Assembly (NCBI GenBank): GCA_023052935.1
Contig: CM041292.1
Coordinates: 137,592,951 to 137,656,950 of the forward strand
Length of the DNA stretch: 64,000 nucleotides
Source: Piezodorus guildinii
Taxonomy: Eukaryota > Arthropoda > Insecta > Hemiptera > Pentatomidae
Reading direction: 5' to 3'
Shown: one piece after another, positions 30,551 to 43,734 of the stretch
Numbering within the stretch: position 1 is the stretch's first letter
Layout: each line of letters opens with the position of its first letter
Program-made: the position numbers and the translations under genes
The notes under the pieces: generated by a model
What the model was told of the DNA's origin: nothing
What the model saw: only the letters and a program-made list of their open reading frames with translations
Databases searched by the model: none

Positions 30551-33500
30551 AGTAAAAATTAGATAACATATCGTCCTGACCAACTATCGAATTTGAAAAA
30601 TCTCGTTTTTCAGATTCGTTACTTAGCTCTTTCATTGCAGACGATATAATTGTGGCAAATTGTCAAAACACTAGCCCCTCGTAAACGCCTCGAATAAAGT
30701 ATTGAATATGACCAATTTTAAATATATTCCTTCGTTTTACTTGCTTTATCTTGCTCTCTTGAGAAGTGCCAATTTTAATATTAGATACTTGGAAATGGTA
30801 GAAACGATATCTTTATTTATGCATTAACAATAATTTTAGTCTTACTTTATCACTTTTGAACATCCAGTGTCAAGAATGCGAATAGAGTACTCAGTTACAG
30901 TAATTTTATTTTTTTTCTGTTTTAAAGAAATACTGTTGTGTGTTATGTTTATTGTGAACTACAACTGCCATGATCATTTTTGAATATAGTTAATATTTTG
31001 CATAATTTTTAACAAAATAAAATTTAAATTAGCTTTTGGAATGGAAACTGTGTTATCTTATGGACAGAATAACAGCTTCTTAAATAGAAAAAATACATTT
31101 CTTGGCATCATATTTTTTAAATTGTTCTATAAATCATGACAATATTTTTTCTCTTATCAATATACTTCTGTAACGAAATAATACGCTGGAACGTATTTAG
31201 GCTGTCAATGTTTACGTTATAAATATTAGTTATTAATCATTGAAAACAAAATATTAGTTCGTAAATTATAGGTTAAAGAAAAACAAATCAAAGGGTACAC
31301 ATACTGGCTCGACTGGAAGTGCTGACTATTCGGAAGCTCTCCACGTTTCACTCAAATTAAATTACAAGCCTCAAGCTACTTGGGTGGGAAGGTAATCTCC
31401 TTACCACCCTCTCGTTTACATAACACAAAGCCTCATACACCGCTACCGATACTGAATTCGTCCCTTCGCTTCTGAATGTGAATGCGAGTTTAGCCTTGCT
31501 GGCATGTAATCTGCTGCACTACATTCCCTCCCACAATCCTTTAGTAGGACAAGGGGCACAGCAATAATGCTGCGAATTCATTGCAATTTAGTTTCTACCC
31601 CGCTCGTTGCAGTAGTAATATAACGCTTTCTAGCAGTAGTAAGAGCAATATTGCACTATAAGATAATGAGGACTAAATGTTCCTATAAATTTGCGTTTGC
31701 ATTCAAGATATTTCTATTTTTCTTTTTCTTTTTTCTGGGCTCAGTACACAGTAAAGAGCTGTACTGTTTCTGGGCTAACGTCTGCATAGAAAGGTTATTT
31801 CAACATCAAGATTTCCCCAATTATATAGATACATTTAAAGACTTGATACTTCCCAAGAGATTTTGAATATCCAGATTCTTGTTATTAATAAGAGTTCCAA
31901 CAGGGCATGTTGTGTACTTGTTAAGAACGTTTGAGGTTATTAGCTTACCTTATCTTGTGTTTGTATATCCACCCAGCTTAACATTTAATTCTTTCATATT
32001 TTAATTTTTTTACTACCACTGTCTATGAGAGATGGATAATTATTACAAATGATTAGAATGTTGAGGTACTGTAGAATAAGAAATTCACTTAAAAATAACA
32101 TCAATATTCTGTCAGCCTCTTTCAATTAGAATAAAATAAATATGAAATTAAAGAAAATTTGTAATGGTCGTTTCTATAGTCAGTTAATAACGTGAGAAGA
32201 ATAAATAAATACAGTTAGAACCCTTCAGAATATATAACAACAAGATTGTTTGTTTTGTTTTATATTTTAATTTAAAGTTATTAAATATAACAATCAATGA
32301 TAGACACCCCTCTCAAGAAAAAAATTTAACAAATTTCTTGAGTTTAGTAATCCAAATATTCTTACAAGGGTAGGTCAGGAAGTTTTTCGATTCCAATAAG
32401 GTTGAAAAAATCGCGAAAAACCGAAAACACATGCTTTGTTAATTCATATTTATTTTAATTTAATAGAACTCCTGCATTCTTGTGCTGACAAAGATAAATA
32501 CAATAGAATTATGTAATACAACTGCAACATATGGTTAAATAATGAAGTTCCATCAGGTAACTTGCTTAAATCTCCCTGATCTACTGTGTTGATTAATGTA
32601 AAGCTGCAAGATTTTGGAATGACAGAATCGTTACATCTACCTCTTTACATTATGAGTAAAAAAAATGAGTTTGGTTTCAATGAAGTCAACTGTAATAGTG
32701 ATTAGAAATTGCATTCACATCATCTGCAACGTAAACAAAGTAACGTAAAAATATAGAAAAGTAAAGGAAAAAAAAGTATAAACAATAATATAGACAAATT
32801 GACTGCTCTTGAGTGTATCAACAATTTTTAATGTTGAAGGCATTTAGAATTAAAGATGCGGGTTTCATGTTATGTTTTTTGTACATAAGGAAGCTATCGG
32901 ACACTGTCTATGATTGGATGGAATTAAACTGAATTGCGGGGCTTCCAAAGATTAGCTTCTGTGTTCTAAATGTGACTTGTTTGCGTTTAGATTAATTTAT
33001 CTAAAATTAATTTTTAAGTTGCACCTGTGTTCAGACAGAGGAATCTGGCTTTCTATGTTAATTTATAGATATAATGTCAGGATGTGAATTGGAAGATATG
33101 AAGCAAATATCATTTACCAGTAATGCTGTAACGATTTTATCTAAATCTCAGATTAGGTGTTATTGCATAATGGTTTGAGATGAATTGATAAAGTTCCTTG
33201 TCATAATTTGTGTATCCAAGCGCTACTTGTCATATTTCAGTTAAGAAGGAAAATAAGCACGTGTTAATTTGATGTACTTTTGAGTAAGGTTGAATGTTTC
33301 ACTTACATTTCACATGTTATAGGTAAGACACTATTTAATTGCTTATTAAGTTATTATTTATTTCTAGGGTTTCTCATTATTGATCGAATTATGATATTTT
33401 ATTGATTACACAAGATGAATTTCCTTGTTATTGCCAGTATTGAAGTCGGCTATTACAACATCCAAGCTTAATTGTCACAAGCAGTTAAGTATTTGAGCCA

Positions 33501-33765
33501 GCGAAGTAATGAAAACATCCAGCTGTGATTAAATTTAGAACTTTTCGCTAAAGGGAGCAGCAGTGCCAGTGACATTATAAAGCTTAAGCAATTTATTTTA
33601 TGGGGCCAAGGAGAACGGAACGATGGGAATTATGGAACAGGATTTCTCATTAAAGCTTATTCTTGATAAATATATTTTTAAAATAATTTAAAAATACAAT
33701 GTTATATATAAATATTCATGCAAATACAAACACTTTTACGTTATATACACATTGATATGCTATGT
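30551..33765. other. Anonymous AT-rich DNA
   Basis: A GC-balanced, repeat-free block at 31310-31590 stands out but has no clear coding frame. A 71-codon frame at 31651-31866 has a Phe-run that mimics a signal peptide and is not convincing. The rest shows nothing recognisable. Confidence 0.4.
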
Positions 33766-34260
33766 TTTCTTCCTTTCACTTACCTATTCATGAAATATAT
33801 ATAGTAAGGGAAAGTATTACGATTGAAAAATGTTAGATTCCAGTTTTAAAATACACGTTTTAGGATCCTCTGAGTCCAAATAACCAAGTCGCTCGAAAAG
33901 TTCTTTGTGTCTGTGTGGTGATTGTGTGAGAAGTTTAGCACGTAAACGAAACGTCGCACAAAACTGAAATATACGTTCGAGATGTTATAGAACTTTTTCA
34001 TCACAATCGGCTAGCTTGGTGCTAGTTTATACCATGCTTTTTACATGTTTTTAATATTTTCTCAAAAATGGCTCAAACGATTTTAATTATAATCTCTATA
34101 TCGATGATAAATTAATTGAGCTTTAAAGCTTCAATTCTGTGTACGTTTTATTTTGATAGAAATAGTCTGACAGAGCTTAAGTGACGATTTTTTTAAACTT
34201 TTTCTTTTAAAGTACAAAATGCGGTTTTGTAGATTCTATAAAAATAACATATCATTTTCT
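33766..34260 (+). repeat. Dispersed repeat family B, copy 3
   Basis: Contains the full block order of the family: 'cttacctattcatgaaat', 'gtaagggaaagtatt', 'gattccagtttt', 'tttgtgtctgtgtggt', 'acaaaactgaaat', 'tcatcacaatcggct', 'ttctcaaaaatggctcaaac' and 'gaaatagtctgacagagct'. No ORF. Confidence 0.7.
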
Positions 34261-34514
34261 TAATCTTAGTAAAAACTGCATAAATATATAAGTTGAACAA
34301 ATAAGTTATTTAACTTAAGGAGAGACGAATAAAAATATTTTTTTAAGCAATTTTTGTGTTCTTGAACATAAAAGTGAGTATAGATGTCTATACCGTTATC
34401 TGAATACGTTGAATAGTTTAAGATTTTAGAAAAAATATTAACAAAAATAGAAAAAGTACGGATAGTGATGAAAAGTCCATATAAATAACTTAAAAATAAA
34501 AGGATTTTATATTA

Positions 34515-34645
34515 TACTGGATTGGAGTTCTACCAATGGGTAGTTTCTTCACAGGACAATCATGTGTCTTAATCTCATATCAATCCAATTCACTTGATGT
34601 ATTGTATAAATACAATTGTAAATTTCTTTAAATAAATAAATAAAA
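34515..34645 (+). mobile_element. Jockey-family 3' UTR fragment
   Basis: 'ggagttctaccaatgggtag', 'acaatcatgtgtcttaatct' and a terminal (AAAT)n tail match 43585-43710 closely. It is a very short 5'-truncated insertion with no coding sequence. Confidence 0.75.
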
Positions 34646-36169
34646 AATATATTATACTAGAAACTTTATTTCAGTTTTCAGATTAAGAATAGTCAATATA
34701 AAGGCAAGAATCTTTAGGGTTTGTGTGTTTTTCGCCACTTAATGATCACACCTGTACGTTAAATCTATTAATTTTAGTGCATTATACATCTATCATTCAG
34801 CCCTCCTTCACCGAACACTAACAAATTAATCTATAGTTCATCATAAAATTCTTCATGACTTTAATTAACATTAAATTCCTTTCAAAAGCCTTAAGTGTCA
34901 GAAATTAAAAAACAGAAACTAAAGGGTTGTGCGTTTCAATGACGAGTCCATCGTTAGAGTTTCCGAGTAAACAGGAAGAATGTAAAAGATTAGTTGTAAA
35001 AACAGTACTTCGAATTAGGAATAATCGTAATAAAAAATAATTATTAATTTATCAACTACCTTAATGAGGAAAACAAAAATTTAGGTTTGAGTCTGATCAA
35101 ATGAGCCGTTTTCTAAATACAGTTGATTAGCATCGGTTGATTTGCATGATGCAGCAAACATTATGCACATGTGTAACAACAAAGTAGTCCGTACATTTTT
35201 ATGAAATTGAGTTGAGACAAATCAGGATTTAACTCACATAATCATTGCAAATGGTTGGAGAAGTTTCTTTACCATAGCTTTAGTCAACGTAGCTCATGAA
35301 ATTTACTGCAGGAATAGGAAATACACTCCTTCATGTCTATGAAGTAAAAATAAAGTGACAATATTCATAATGTTTGTTTCTATACTTTTTTCTCGAGTAC
35401 ATCCAGCCATATATACCTTTGACATTTATAAAATAAAATAAAGTAAAACATGTTTCATTTTACTTAGTTTGATATTTCATGCGTTCAATAATTTGGTTTC
35501 AAGTCCATTAAGAAGCATGTCCTAAGGATATTATCTGAGGTAGGATATTTTGTTTCACAATGGCTCTCAGGTTTCCAGATTCTGGTTATTTTCTTCCCAT
35601 TGTTCAGGATCTTATCAGTATAATGGATGTTTTTGTTGATAAGTCATATTAGTGAACGATTATCACCAACGCAGAATATCTCGTGCAACGTAAACAAACA
35701 AATAGGTTTGATGAGAAATTATTTGAGGATGAAGAACAATTCATTTAACATTACCCGAATAAAAAATAAATTTAATTAAACGATTTAAAAAAAAGAAAAA
35801 AACAATGGTTAAAACGTGAGATTTAATTGAATAGTTATCACATATACGTAATATAAAACGGGTACGGTTTATAAATATTCACTTTGTAAATTAGAAAATT
35901 TCTATCCAAATATTTATATTTTGGTTTCAACTACTGAAAGCGCTTATTTTTTATGTATTGTTCAGTTGACAAGTTCAGGTATATTGAACACAAAAATAAA
36001 ATAAGATTTATTTTTATTTGTATAATTTATTCCAAATTTGGGAATGATTTAAGATAATCATGTCTGTTTCTTTATATTTCAACCAAAATTACTTTTGTTT
36101 ACACGTCTAGTTTGTATGATTCTTGCTGCTCCTTCATCTTTATTTTAGGAAAATCAAAATTATCCCTTT
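34646..36169. other. AT-rich DNA, no gene seen
   Basis: Nothing recognised. Confidence 0.4.
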
Positions 36170-36330
36170 TTTTTACTTCTAAGAGACATTAACAAAAAAA
36201 TCAGTCCAGTAGTTTCGGAGAAATGCGAAGACTGACGAAGAAAAGAGAAAGGCGGACAGACAGATTTTTTTTGTTATTCGTCTTTTGGGTTCTATATATC
36301 TTGAAACGTAAGATCAAAATTTTAAAGAAA
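36170..36330 (-). repeat. Repeat family A-like fragment
   Basis: 'agtccagtag', 'ggcggacagacag' and 'ggttctatatatcttgaaac' parallel 15470-15550 and 15750-15830. Diverged. Confidence 0.45.
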
Positions 36331-36829
36331 GTAATAATTAATTTTTTCTTCATCAATTGAAAAGGTTCACTATCGAAAATATTAAAACAAAAACCAATTT
36401 TTTAAAGACGATAGTTTCTTATTCCATACGCTCTTGAACATGTGCAAAAGGCCTAATGAGTATGGTGTATAGTAGCGTTTAGGGTATAATAATGTGTATG
36501 ACGTATAATATTCATGTACCATATGGTGTGAAATGGAATATAGATGTTACTCTAGTAATATTGTTTCAATCACATGTTGCTCTATAATATGGACGATATT
36601 CTCTTATGAAGTAGAGTCCTATTGGTTGCAGTATTGTATCTTCTTGGCTATCAATTCACTTATATTAGGTAGTAAAATTAAATCTATAACAACCGAAATC
36701 CTACAAATGGTCTAGCCGAATAAGCATGTGAAATCTGCTCCCACAAAATACTGGTATTTTTATTTATTTTTTGAATGATCATTCCATACATCATCATAAC
36801 TTTATAGACTTTACAGTTTTATCTTAATG
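36331..36829. other. AT-rich DNA, no gene seen
   Basis: A 60-codon frame (36533-36715) has no supporting features. Confidence 0.4.
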
Positions 36830-36853
36830 ATATAAATATAAATAAATAAATAA

Positions 36854-36914
<61 letters not shown>

Positions 36915-36992
36915 AATTTTTTAGTAGTTACTTATTTAAATATATCCTTCTTTTTATATAAATAGAGCACATATTGTTATGTGGTTATCCAC

Positions 36993-37021
<29 letters not shown>
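36830..37021. repeat. (AAAT)n, (TA)n and poly(A) runs
   Basis: AAAT array to about 36860, TA array to about 36906, then a pure A-run at 36993-37021. Confidence 0.9.
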
Positions 37022-37026
<5 letters not shown>

Positions 37027-37562
37027 TAGAAGATATTTTCAATAATAGGTATAATAAATAGTATGGATGTGCATAGTGTGTAAGTAGTATCTAATGACAT
37101 TACGATCCTGCAGCTCTATCCCTACTCTTCATGCATGACCAGTTACTAACCAGAGAGCTGAAAAATGCTGTTTTTTTTTTTTTTTTATTTGTTCACTATT
37201 GGGTACATCTTAGATCAAATTGAAAAAAAAAAATATATTGTGCAGAACCCTCCAATGAGTTAAATTAGAAAAAAAAATGTTGGTGTACCAATCAAACAAT
37301 TAAAAAAAAAAAATAAAAAATAAAATAAAAATTTTGACTCACGTTTAAAAAAAAAAAAAAAAAATGTTTTTGAAACTCTTTCAGAAAACCTTTAACATAT
37401 ATTTTTCTCGTGAAAGTCGGTTGATCCGTTCAGGAGAAAATTTTTTATTTTTTTTATTTTTCGCTGGTTGTGACATTTTAAACTATGAAGATGGTTTTTT
37501 GCTTCCCTTATTGCCTCATCAAGAGTTTATTATAGGAAACTAGAATTGGGTAAAAATTAAAA

Positions 37563-37855
37563 ACATCTTATAAAGATAAACATTAATATGATAACTACTT
37601 GCCTAGTCACCAATAAAATAATTCATAAAGACCTAAATATCCTATTAGTCGCAGATCTAGCCCGCACTAGATATTCCTTCTTTTATTCCAAATTACCCGT
37701 CCACTCCAACCCACTCGTCTGCAAACTCTCATCGCCATATATTCCTGATAATCCCCCGAGGCTGCTGAAAAGATGGCCTCGATTTAATTAATGTATTTTA
37801 CTGTATAATACAGTTGTAAATTGCTTTTAAATAAATAAATAAATATATATATATA
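37563..37855 (+). pseudogene. Jockey-type LINE C-terminal fragment
   Basis: The frame at 37588-37791 encodes IIHKDLNILLVADLARTRY and PDNPPRLLKRWPR, then jumps to the family tail 'acagttgtaaatt' plus (AAAT)n, so most of the 3' UTR is deleted. A TA microsatellite follows. Confidence 0.7.
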
Positions 37856-37979
37856 TATACACATCATAACTAATATATCGATGTTAGAGGGATGCATGTA
37901 ACAAGAATAGTAAACATAATTTTTTTTATAAAAGCAAGCAAGTGATATTGAGGCAGGCGCATTCTAGGTCCTTCCATAT

Positions 37980-38335
37980 ATAATGATAAGAGGACTATGT
38001 TTAAAAATGGATATGGAGAGAAGCGTTAAATGGTTACATTGCGATTGTCCTGAAGGAGTAAGGGCTCGAGGGAGCCCATGGGACAGTTGGAGTGACAGAG
38101 TGTCAGAAGACCTTAAAATCTTAATGTGTTTTTATACTGTTGGTGAAAGGAGGTTTTCCAACTGGCTGCCGTATTGAAACGAGCATATCGCAACCCTCCT
38201 AGACTATACCGTGCAGTATAAACGCGTCTTAAAACTTGATGTTGACCAACAAAATTGGACAAGAGTGATTGAAAAAACCAAGGCCTGCCCTGTGCTTCTG
38301 TCGTGTCTACGATGAAGAAGATGAAGTAAATGATT
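37980..38335 (+). pseudogene. Possible degraded LINE C-terminus (RTE-like)
   Basis: CPEGVRARGSPWDSWSDRV followed by SEDLK, and after a stop at 38175, QNWTRVIEKTKACP, resemble the terminal 'GRPxxxW.D ... W...VE.AK' pattern of RTE-type proteins. The match is weak and the ends are undefined. Confidence 0.3.
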
Positions 38336-38749
38336 TTTTATATGTCTGCCGATGAAAGAAGCAAAACCAAATCACGAATAAATGAAGAAATTTCCGTAAA
38401 CTGACTTTGTTTGATATAGCTTCACAATTTTTTTTTTTTTTTCTATGCGGTATATTTTTCTATAATGGATCTTGTAAATTATGGGACCCCTTAGGTATAG
38501 ATAGGCAAAATATTCAAATTATAAGTACGGCGTGTTTTACTCAAATGATCGGACCTTCGAAGTGAGGTGGTATATATTGCCCTGTACTCCAGCTAGTGAT
38601 AGTGAAAGTACTCAACTTTATTCCTGTCAACGATTTATTAAAAATCGTTATAAAATTATATTTTCTATGCAAGTCCTTTATTCAACTATCTTTTTCCATT
38701 ATTTTAATTATGTATGATATATTTATTGCAATTTTCAACTGTATTATGG

Positions 38750-38956
38750 AATACAAGTAAATGTGAGTAAAAAATATAAAAATCATGATACAGGATGTAG
38801 AGTAGCTTTCCATTGGCAGCATCCTAAAAATATTGTAAAAAAAGGACTCTGGGCAATCTTCTTTTCAGACGCCTCGGAGGATCATCACGAACTTAGGAGG
38901 AAAAAAGGATTGAAACCAGCGGGTTAGAGTGGGAATAGAGTTTCTTTAAGATGTTT
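38750..38956 (-). pseudogene. Jockey-type LINE C-terminal fragment, minus strand
   Basis: The reverse complement encodes YSHSNPLVSILFSS, a stop, then DDPPRRLKRRLPRVLF, and continues into 'gctgccaatgg', the family 3' UTR motif. It is shorter than the 37563 copy. Confidence 0.65.
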
Positions 38957-39052
38957 TTAATTTTTACCCAATTCTAGTTTCCTATAATAAACTCTTGATG
39001 AGGCAATAAGGGAAGCAAAAAACCATCTTTATAGTTTAAAATGTCACAACTT

Positions 39053-42000
39053 TACCATGGAAATAAATCTCTAACTTCTAAATAAGTATATGAACCAGTT
39101 TTTGTCAAAACATTTACAACTTCGGCTGCACTACCAAAATTGCATTCACTTACCTTTTTTTATAACTATTTTACGTCAAAAAAAGGTTATGTTTTAGATG
39201 GTGGTAATTTTGTTTATTATAAAATAGATAAAAATGAGGATTTTCACAAACCTATTACCGTCAGGGTGGGTTGAACTGTATTTCATCGTGAACCTATATA
39301 ATGGTGATCGACCTTCCCACTCTTATTAGGAAAGGTTGGTTACCGGTTATTTTTACATTAATTAGTCCAGGAAAAAATGTTAAACTCTGAAAAAAAAAGT
39401 GATTTGTATAAATCAGCGTGGAGAAGAATTTACAGTTTTTTATGGCTGAATAGTTAGAGCCGCTGTATAAATGGACCGGCTAAAAGTCCTCCTTTATCCG
39501 GGTCGGAATCCTTTTAGTTTCTTTTTTGAAAGCCCTCATAATCCTGTTAATGACTACATCCCTCGACCAGTTCTTCTCTTTTACATTATATCTCTATTTT
39601 TTCTCAACCTCTTTAGACTTTTATCTGTCAGCCTAAAATATCGTCCAGAGTACAAAATTATTTCGAAATGGCTCTATTTGAATAGAGTTGAGTTTCAGGT
39701 GTTCGTTTCTAGCAATTCATTTTTTTCTTTTTTCTGTTCAGACAACTGTATAGATGCTTGTATTCGTATTCTGTCGCTTTCATCCAAACTAAATCGTATA
39801 TTTTTCACTTAGGCCTAAAATGTATTTTTAATTTGGTTATACTGAATTATTAGTGTAACATTTTTTATACAAAATATTGAATTTTGGATGCTGAGAGGTT
39901 TGCAAAGTGGCAAAAAAACAATGTCTGGTGCAGGCATTAGACAACTTTCAATTACTTTCTTAAATAAAGTTTTTATTTAGTAGCAAAAGTAATAATGTTT
40001 ATGTAAATATTATTTAGTTTCCTTGAAAACATTTAAAAATAATCTGATAATTATAAATTGTGAATTACATTCATAACTTCTGTTCATCGGTTTTTGGTCA
40101 CATTCCTGTAATTTTGATTTCTACTGTTCTCTAAAATTCTGTGCTTTTCAACGTCATGTGCATAATACATATGTCTATTATACATATATTTTCAGAAATG
40201 TGTTTTTAACGTATAAAATGTATATATTTTCTTCTTTTTTCATTTAATTGATCATCATTTTTTTTGTAGTTAACATTTGAAAATTTTTTACTAACGGATC
40301 GAATATATTTAAGTATATATTATATTAAGAAATTTCAAAAATATCCAATTAAAACTATGTCAGATTATTGAATGAGGATAAAAACAACTTAATATGAAAG
40401 AATATTTAATTGTGCATTGATAGAAAAAGTTTTATTAATATCATTTGAACCATTTTTTAAGACGTGGCAAGAAATGTGTAAATGCAGAGAATAAAGTGAT
40501 ACTAGCATTTATTAAAAAATTAAAACGTTTCTTAAACATCTGATTCCAATATCGCTGTTATCAATCTTACGTAACATGTAATATGTAAATATGCAATATT
40601 AAATCTGTATGAATTCCTGTTTTCAAGCCAGACTTACAACATACTAGCTATTTGGAATCTGGGAATTCTAAAAAGTTTATTGTCGTTGAAAACTCGATTC
40701 GAAAATATCCCCCACTGCATATTCTTAGTAAATATTTTATACTTACAACTGATAAGTGAAAGTAATACTTGGACTAGATAATAATTATCGTGTTGATTAT
40801 TACATTATATCATCTTAATTTATTCCAATAAATACTTAAATTAGCCACAGATATGTTTTGCAGTCCCTGTATTCTTTAGTTTATATTTAAATATTTGATC
40901 ATTCGGAAAAATCATTGTCAACATAAGCAAGAACATTGTTTTAAAAACCTTCGAGAATTATTTATTGATATCTGGTAATATCTCGTGTATTATTAAATTT
41001 ATAATAATCATACCCCTTCGTATCAGTTAATACTTAAAGCTGATAACGCCCTCAAAGTTCGTATCCTCGCAAGTTGTCTCCATCACACTCCATTTCAACC
41101 TCATCAGATTTTATCACTTCGCTTACTGAGAGTAGATCGTTTTGGAAGGACTGGGTACCAAATTATTATATTTGTGACCAATATTTACCAGGCTTTTTAA
41201 ACAATTAAGTTCAACAATTACAATCAACATATTTTCTTGATCAATTATAACTCTAAAAATATTTTTTTAGGAAGTAATTAGAGATTTAGTGAAAATGAAA
41301 TGATAACCAAACCAACAAGTAACATTTCTTGTATAGATCAACTGTTTATTTTGGTATTTTAAGTAGGTTTTTTTCGGTTAGTGTTTCATTAGTTATAAAT
41401 AGTTTAATAGATTTTTAATCAATTTATCTTTGCTGTCTTAATATTTTATTGCAGGTGTAAAGTGTCGTAACTAACCAACAAGGACAAATTGCGATACTAA
41501 CAACTGCTAGAAAGGTGACTTGTTAGGATTTTTTTTTCAGCACGGATGTTACTAAAGTAAAATCATAATAACTCATCACAGAGCTGCATAATATCGTTGG
41601 CAACAATGACCAACCTTGAGAAATGCATGACATACCGATTTTAGGTATTTTTGTATTATTATTATTATTATTATTATATGTATTATGGTTGACATTACCT
41701 CCAGCTTTCAGATGTGTTAAAATTTTTTATATATCTGTTTGTACACAGACATTCGATAAACTTTAATTGGTCCAGCCTTATGATTTCTTTCTTGATTATA
41801 GTTTTAATTAGGTAAAGTTGCGTTTTTGCTCTTGTTTAGAAGAATCGTGTCAGAGAAACTGAAAATGTTCCATATAAAATATGTAAATTAGCTTAGAAGC
41901 ATAGAAAAGTATTTGATATCCAATCAATATTGATTAATGTCCATATAAAAATCAAATGAAAAAATACAAATTTTGTTTTTATACATCACTTTTTTTAATT

Positions 42001-42935
42001 AATAAAATATTTGTATTATACTTAAAAATTTAATTTTTAGAAATTACTTTTCACACACACACACGCACACACACATATATATATATATATAAGCAAATAA
42101 TAAAAGTTACTCTGATTTTGTGTTTTTACTCCAAAATAGCTGTCAATCCTTGTCCATTTATTTAATTTATAATAAGGTTTTCTCAATGTTTTCAAAGAAA
42201 ACTTGAGTGAATTCTATTTATCAGATCCTGATATGGAATCACTCATCACTATTGAGGGAGTAAAGTAACTTTTGACAGCTTTGAGGAAATGGGGTCAGAA
42301 AGATGAGAGTTAGTGATTAATTATATTCCCTTTCAAACAAATTAATATAAATTTTCAGTGAGATAATAATATCTTCTCAAAAAATTATGAATATTTATGT
42401 GCTAGTCTAAAATGTTAATAATAAAATGTTCCTAATTATAATTTATTTTAGTTAATCAATTTTTTAACAATTTAGTATAATGGAGAGGAATGAAAAGCTG
42501 GAAAACTAACTTATTTTATAGATAATAAATAAATAAATATAGATAATAAAACCTAATTAATTTTTTACCTTCTTTTCATCTCTGTATTTGATAATTCTTA
42601 AATTCATTTTAATTACAGAGATGACTGAAAGTCATGGTTTGCGTGGTAGATTTTTTAAGTAAAAGGTGAAATAATTTTTTTTCTAAGAACTAAAGAATCA
42701 TAAATTATTACTGCATTGATTATTAAATGTTTTAATCGACATTATTAAGAAACATTTGTGGTAATTTATAATGATAAAATATACGTAGTGATGATAAATG
42801 TTAGTGATTGAATTCCTTATTAAGATAACCCAGAAATGTTAGCTGTAAATTAGTTTTCTTATTTAAAATGTTTTCTTTAATATCTCCTCAGTTCCCGAAC
42901 CATCTTATTCAATATATATATTCAATATATATATT

Positions 42936-43002
<67 letters not shown>

Positions 43003-43389
43003 GGATTCGAGGTTTTATTAAGATTGGATACTACACCTCTTCACAAGAGTTCTTGTTATTGTAATTTTCACACAGCTCTCTTGAGGACAATAAATTATTG
43101 AAACGCCTCATTAACAAATTGTATAATTGTTGACTGAGCCTCGAGACCTTTAGAAGACTTGTAATAACATATATAGTTTCAGATATTTTAACATTTTTTT
43201 CACTATCCGTACTTGAAATCAAATGCACACGATTCGGTATTCATAAATTGTAAAATAAAACTTTACCTGGTAGGGCTCATAGTTTTCGATAGAAACATTC
43301 ATTATAGATAAGATAATATAACAATAGAAAGGTTTATCTGTAACAATAACTTAGCTTGATAACCTTTTCGTTATTGAGGATTCTCTTAT
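39053..43389. other. Long anonymous AT-rich stretch
   Basis: Holds simple repeats: (TAT)n near 41655-41680, (CA)n at 42052-42074 followed by (TA)n to 42090, three 'ttcaatatatata' units then (TA)n to 42970 and a T-run to 42999. The 113-codon frame at 39471-39812 is Phe/Ser-rich without motifs. No gene seen. Confidence 0.45.
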
Positions 43390-43722
43390 ACAATTATCCA
43401 TAAAGACCTAAATATCCCATTAGTTGAAGACTTAGCCCGATCCAGATATACATCCTTCCATTCCAAACTTCCTGCCCACTCAAACCCACTTATCCGTGAC
43501 CTCTCCTCAACATTCATTCCTGACAATCCACCGAGGCGACTTAAAAGAAAATGGCCAAGAGAGCTCTTACCATAAATTAGACATTGGAGTTCTACCAATG
43601 GGTAGTTTATCCATAGGACAATCATGTGTCATAATCTCAAATCAATCCCATTTACTTGTTTTATTGAATCAATACAGAGTAAATTTCTTGGAATAAATAA
43701 ATAAAAAAAAATAAATAAAAAA
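43390..43722 (+). mobile_element. 5'-truncated Jockey LINE, best-preserved C-terminus
   Basis: An open frame from 43390 to the TAA at 43573-43575 encodes TIIHKDLNIPLVEDLARSRY, FHSKLPAHSNPLIRDL and PDNPPRRLKRKWPRELLP. A complete-looking 3' UTR follows ('ctaccaatgggtag', 'caatcatgtgtcataatct') with an AAAT-rich tail. It sits tail-to-tail with an RTE fragment on the other strand, 12 bp away. Confidence 0.8.
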
Positions 43723-43734
43723 GGATTCTTCTTC

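Larger units (their letters stand above)
37461..39052. repeat. Near-identical inverted repeat flanking two Jockey fragments
   Basis: About 95 bp at 37466-37562 (starting 'tgtgacattttaaactatga') recurs as the reverse complement at 38957-39050 with one visible mismatch. In each case the block lies immediately 5' of a Jockey C-terminal fragment oriented inward, but the Jockey sequence begins at different codons. Such identity is much higher than between the Jockey parts. Confidence 0.85.

Noticed and set aside
31651..31866. Possible small secreted protein (71 codons)
   Set aside because: The apparent signal peptide is a run of Phe from a T-rich tract, and the remainder has no recognisable feature.
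39471..39812. 113-codon plus-strand frame
   Set aside because: Ser/Phe-rich, no domain, no signal, and composition no different from non-coding neighbours.
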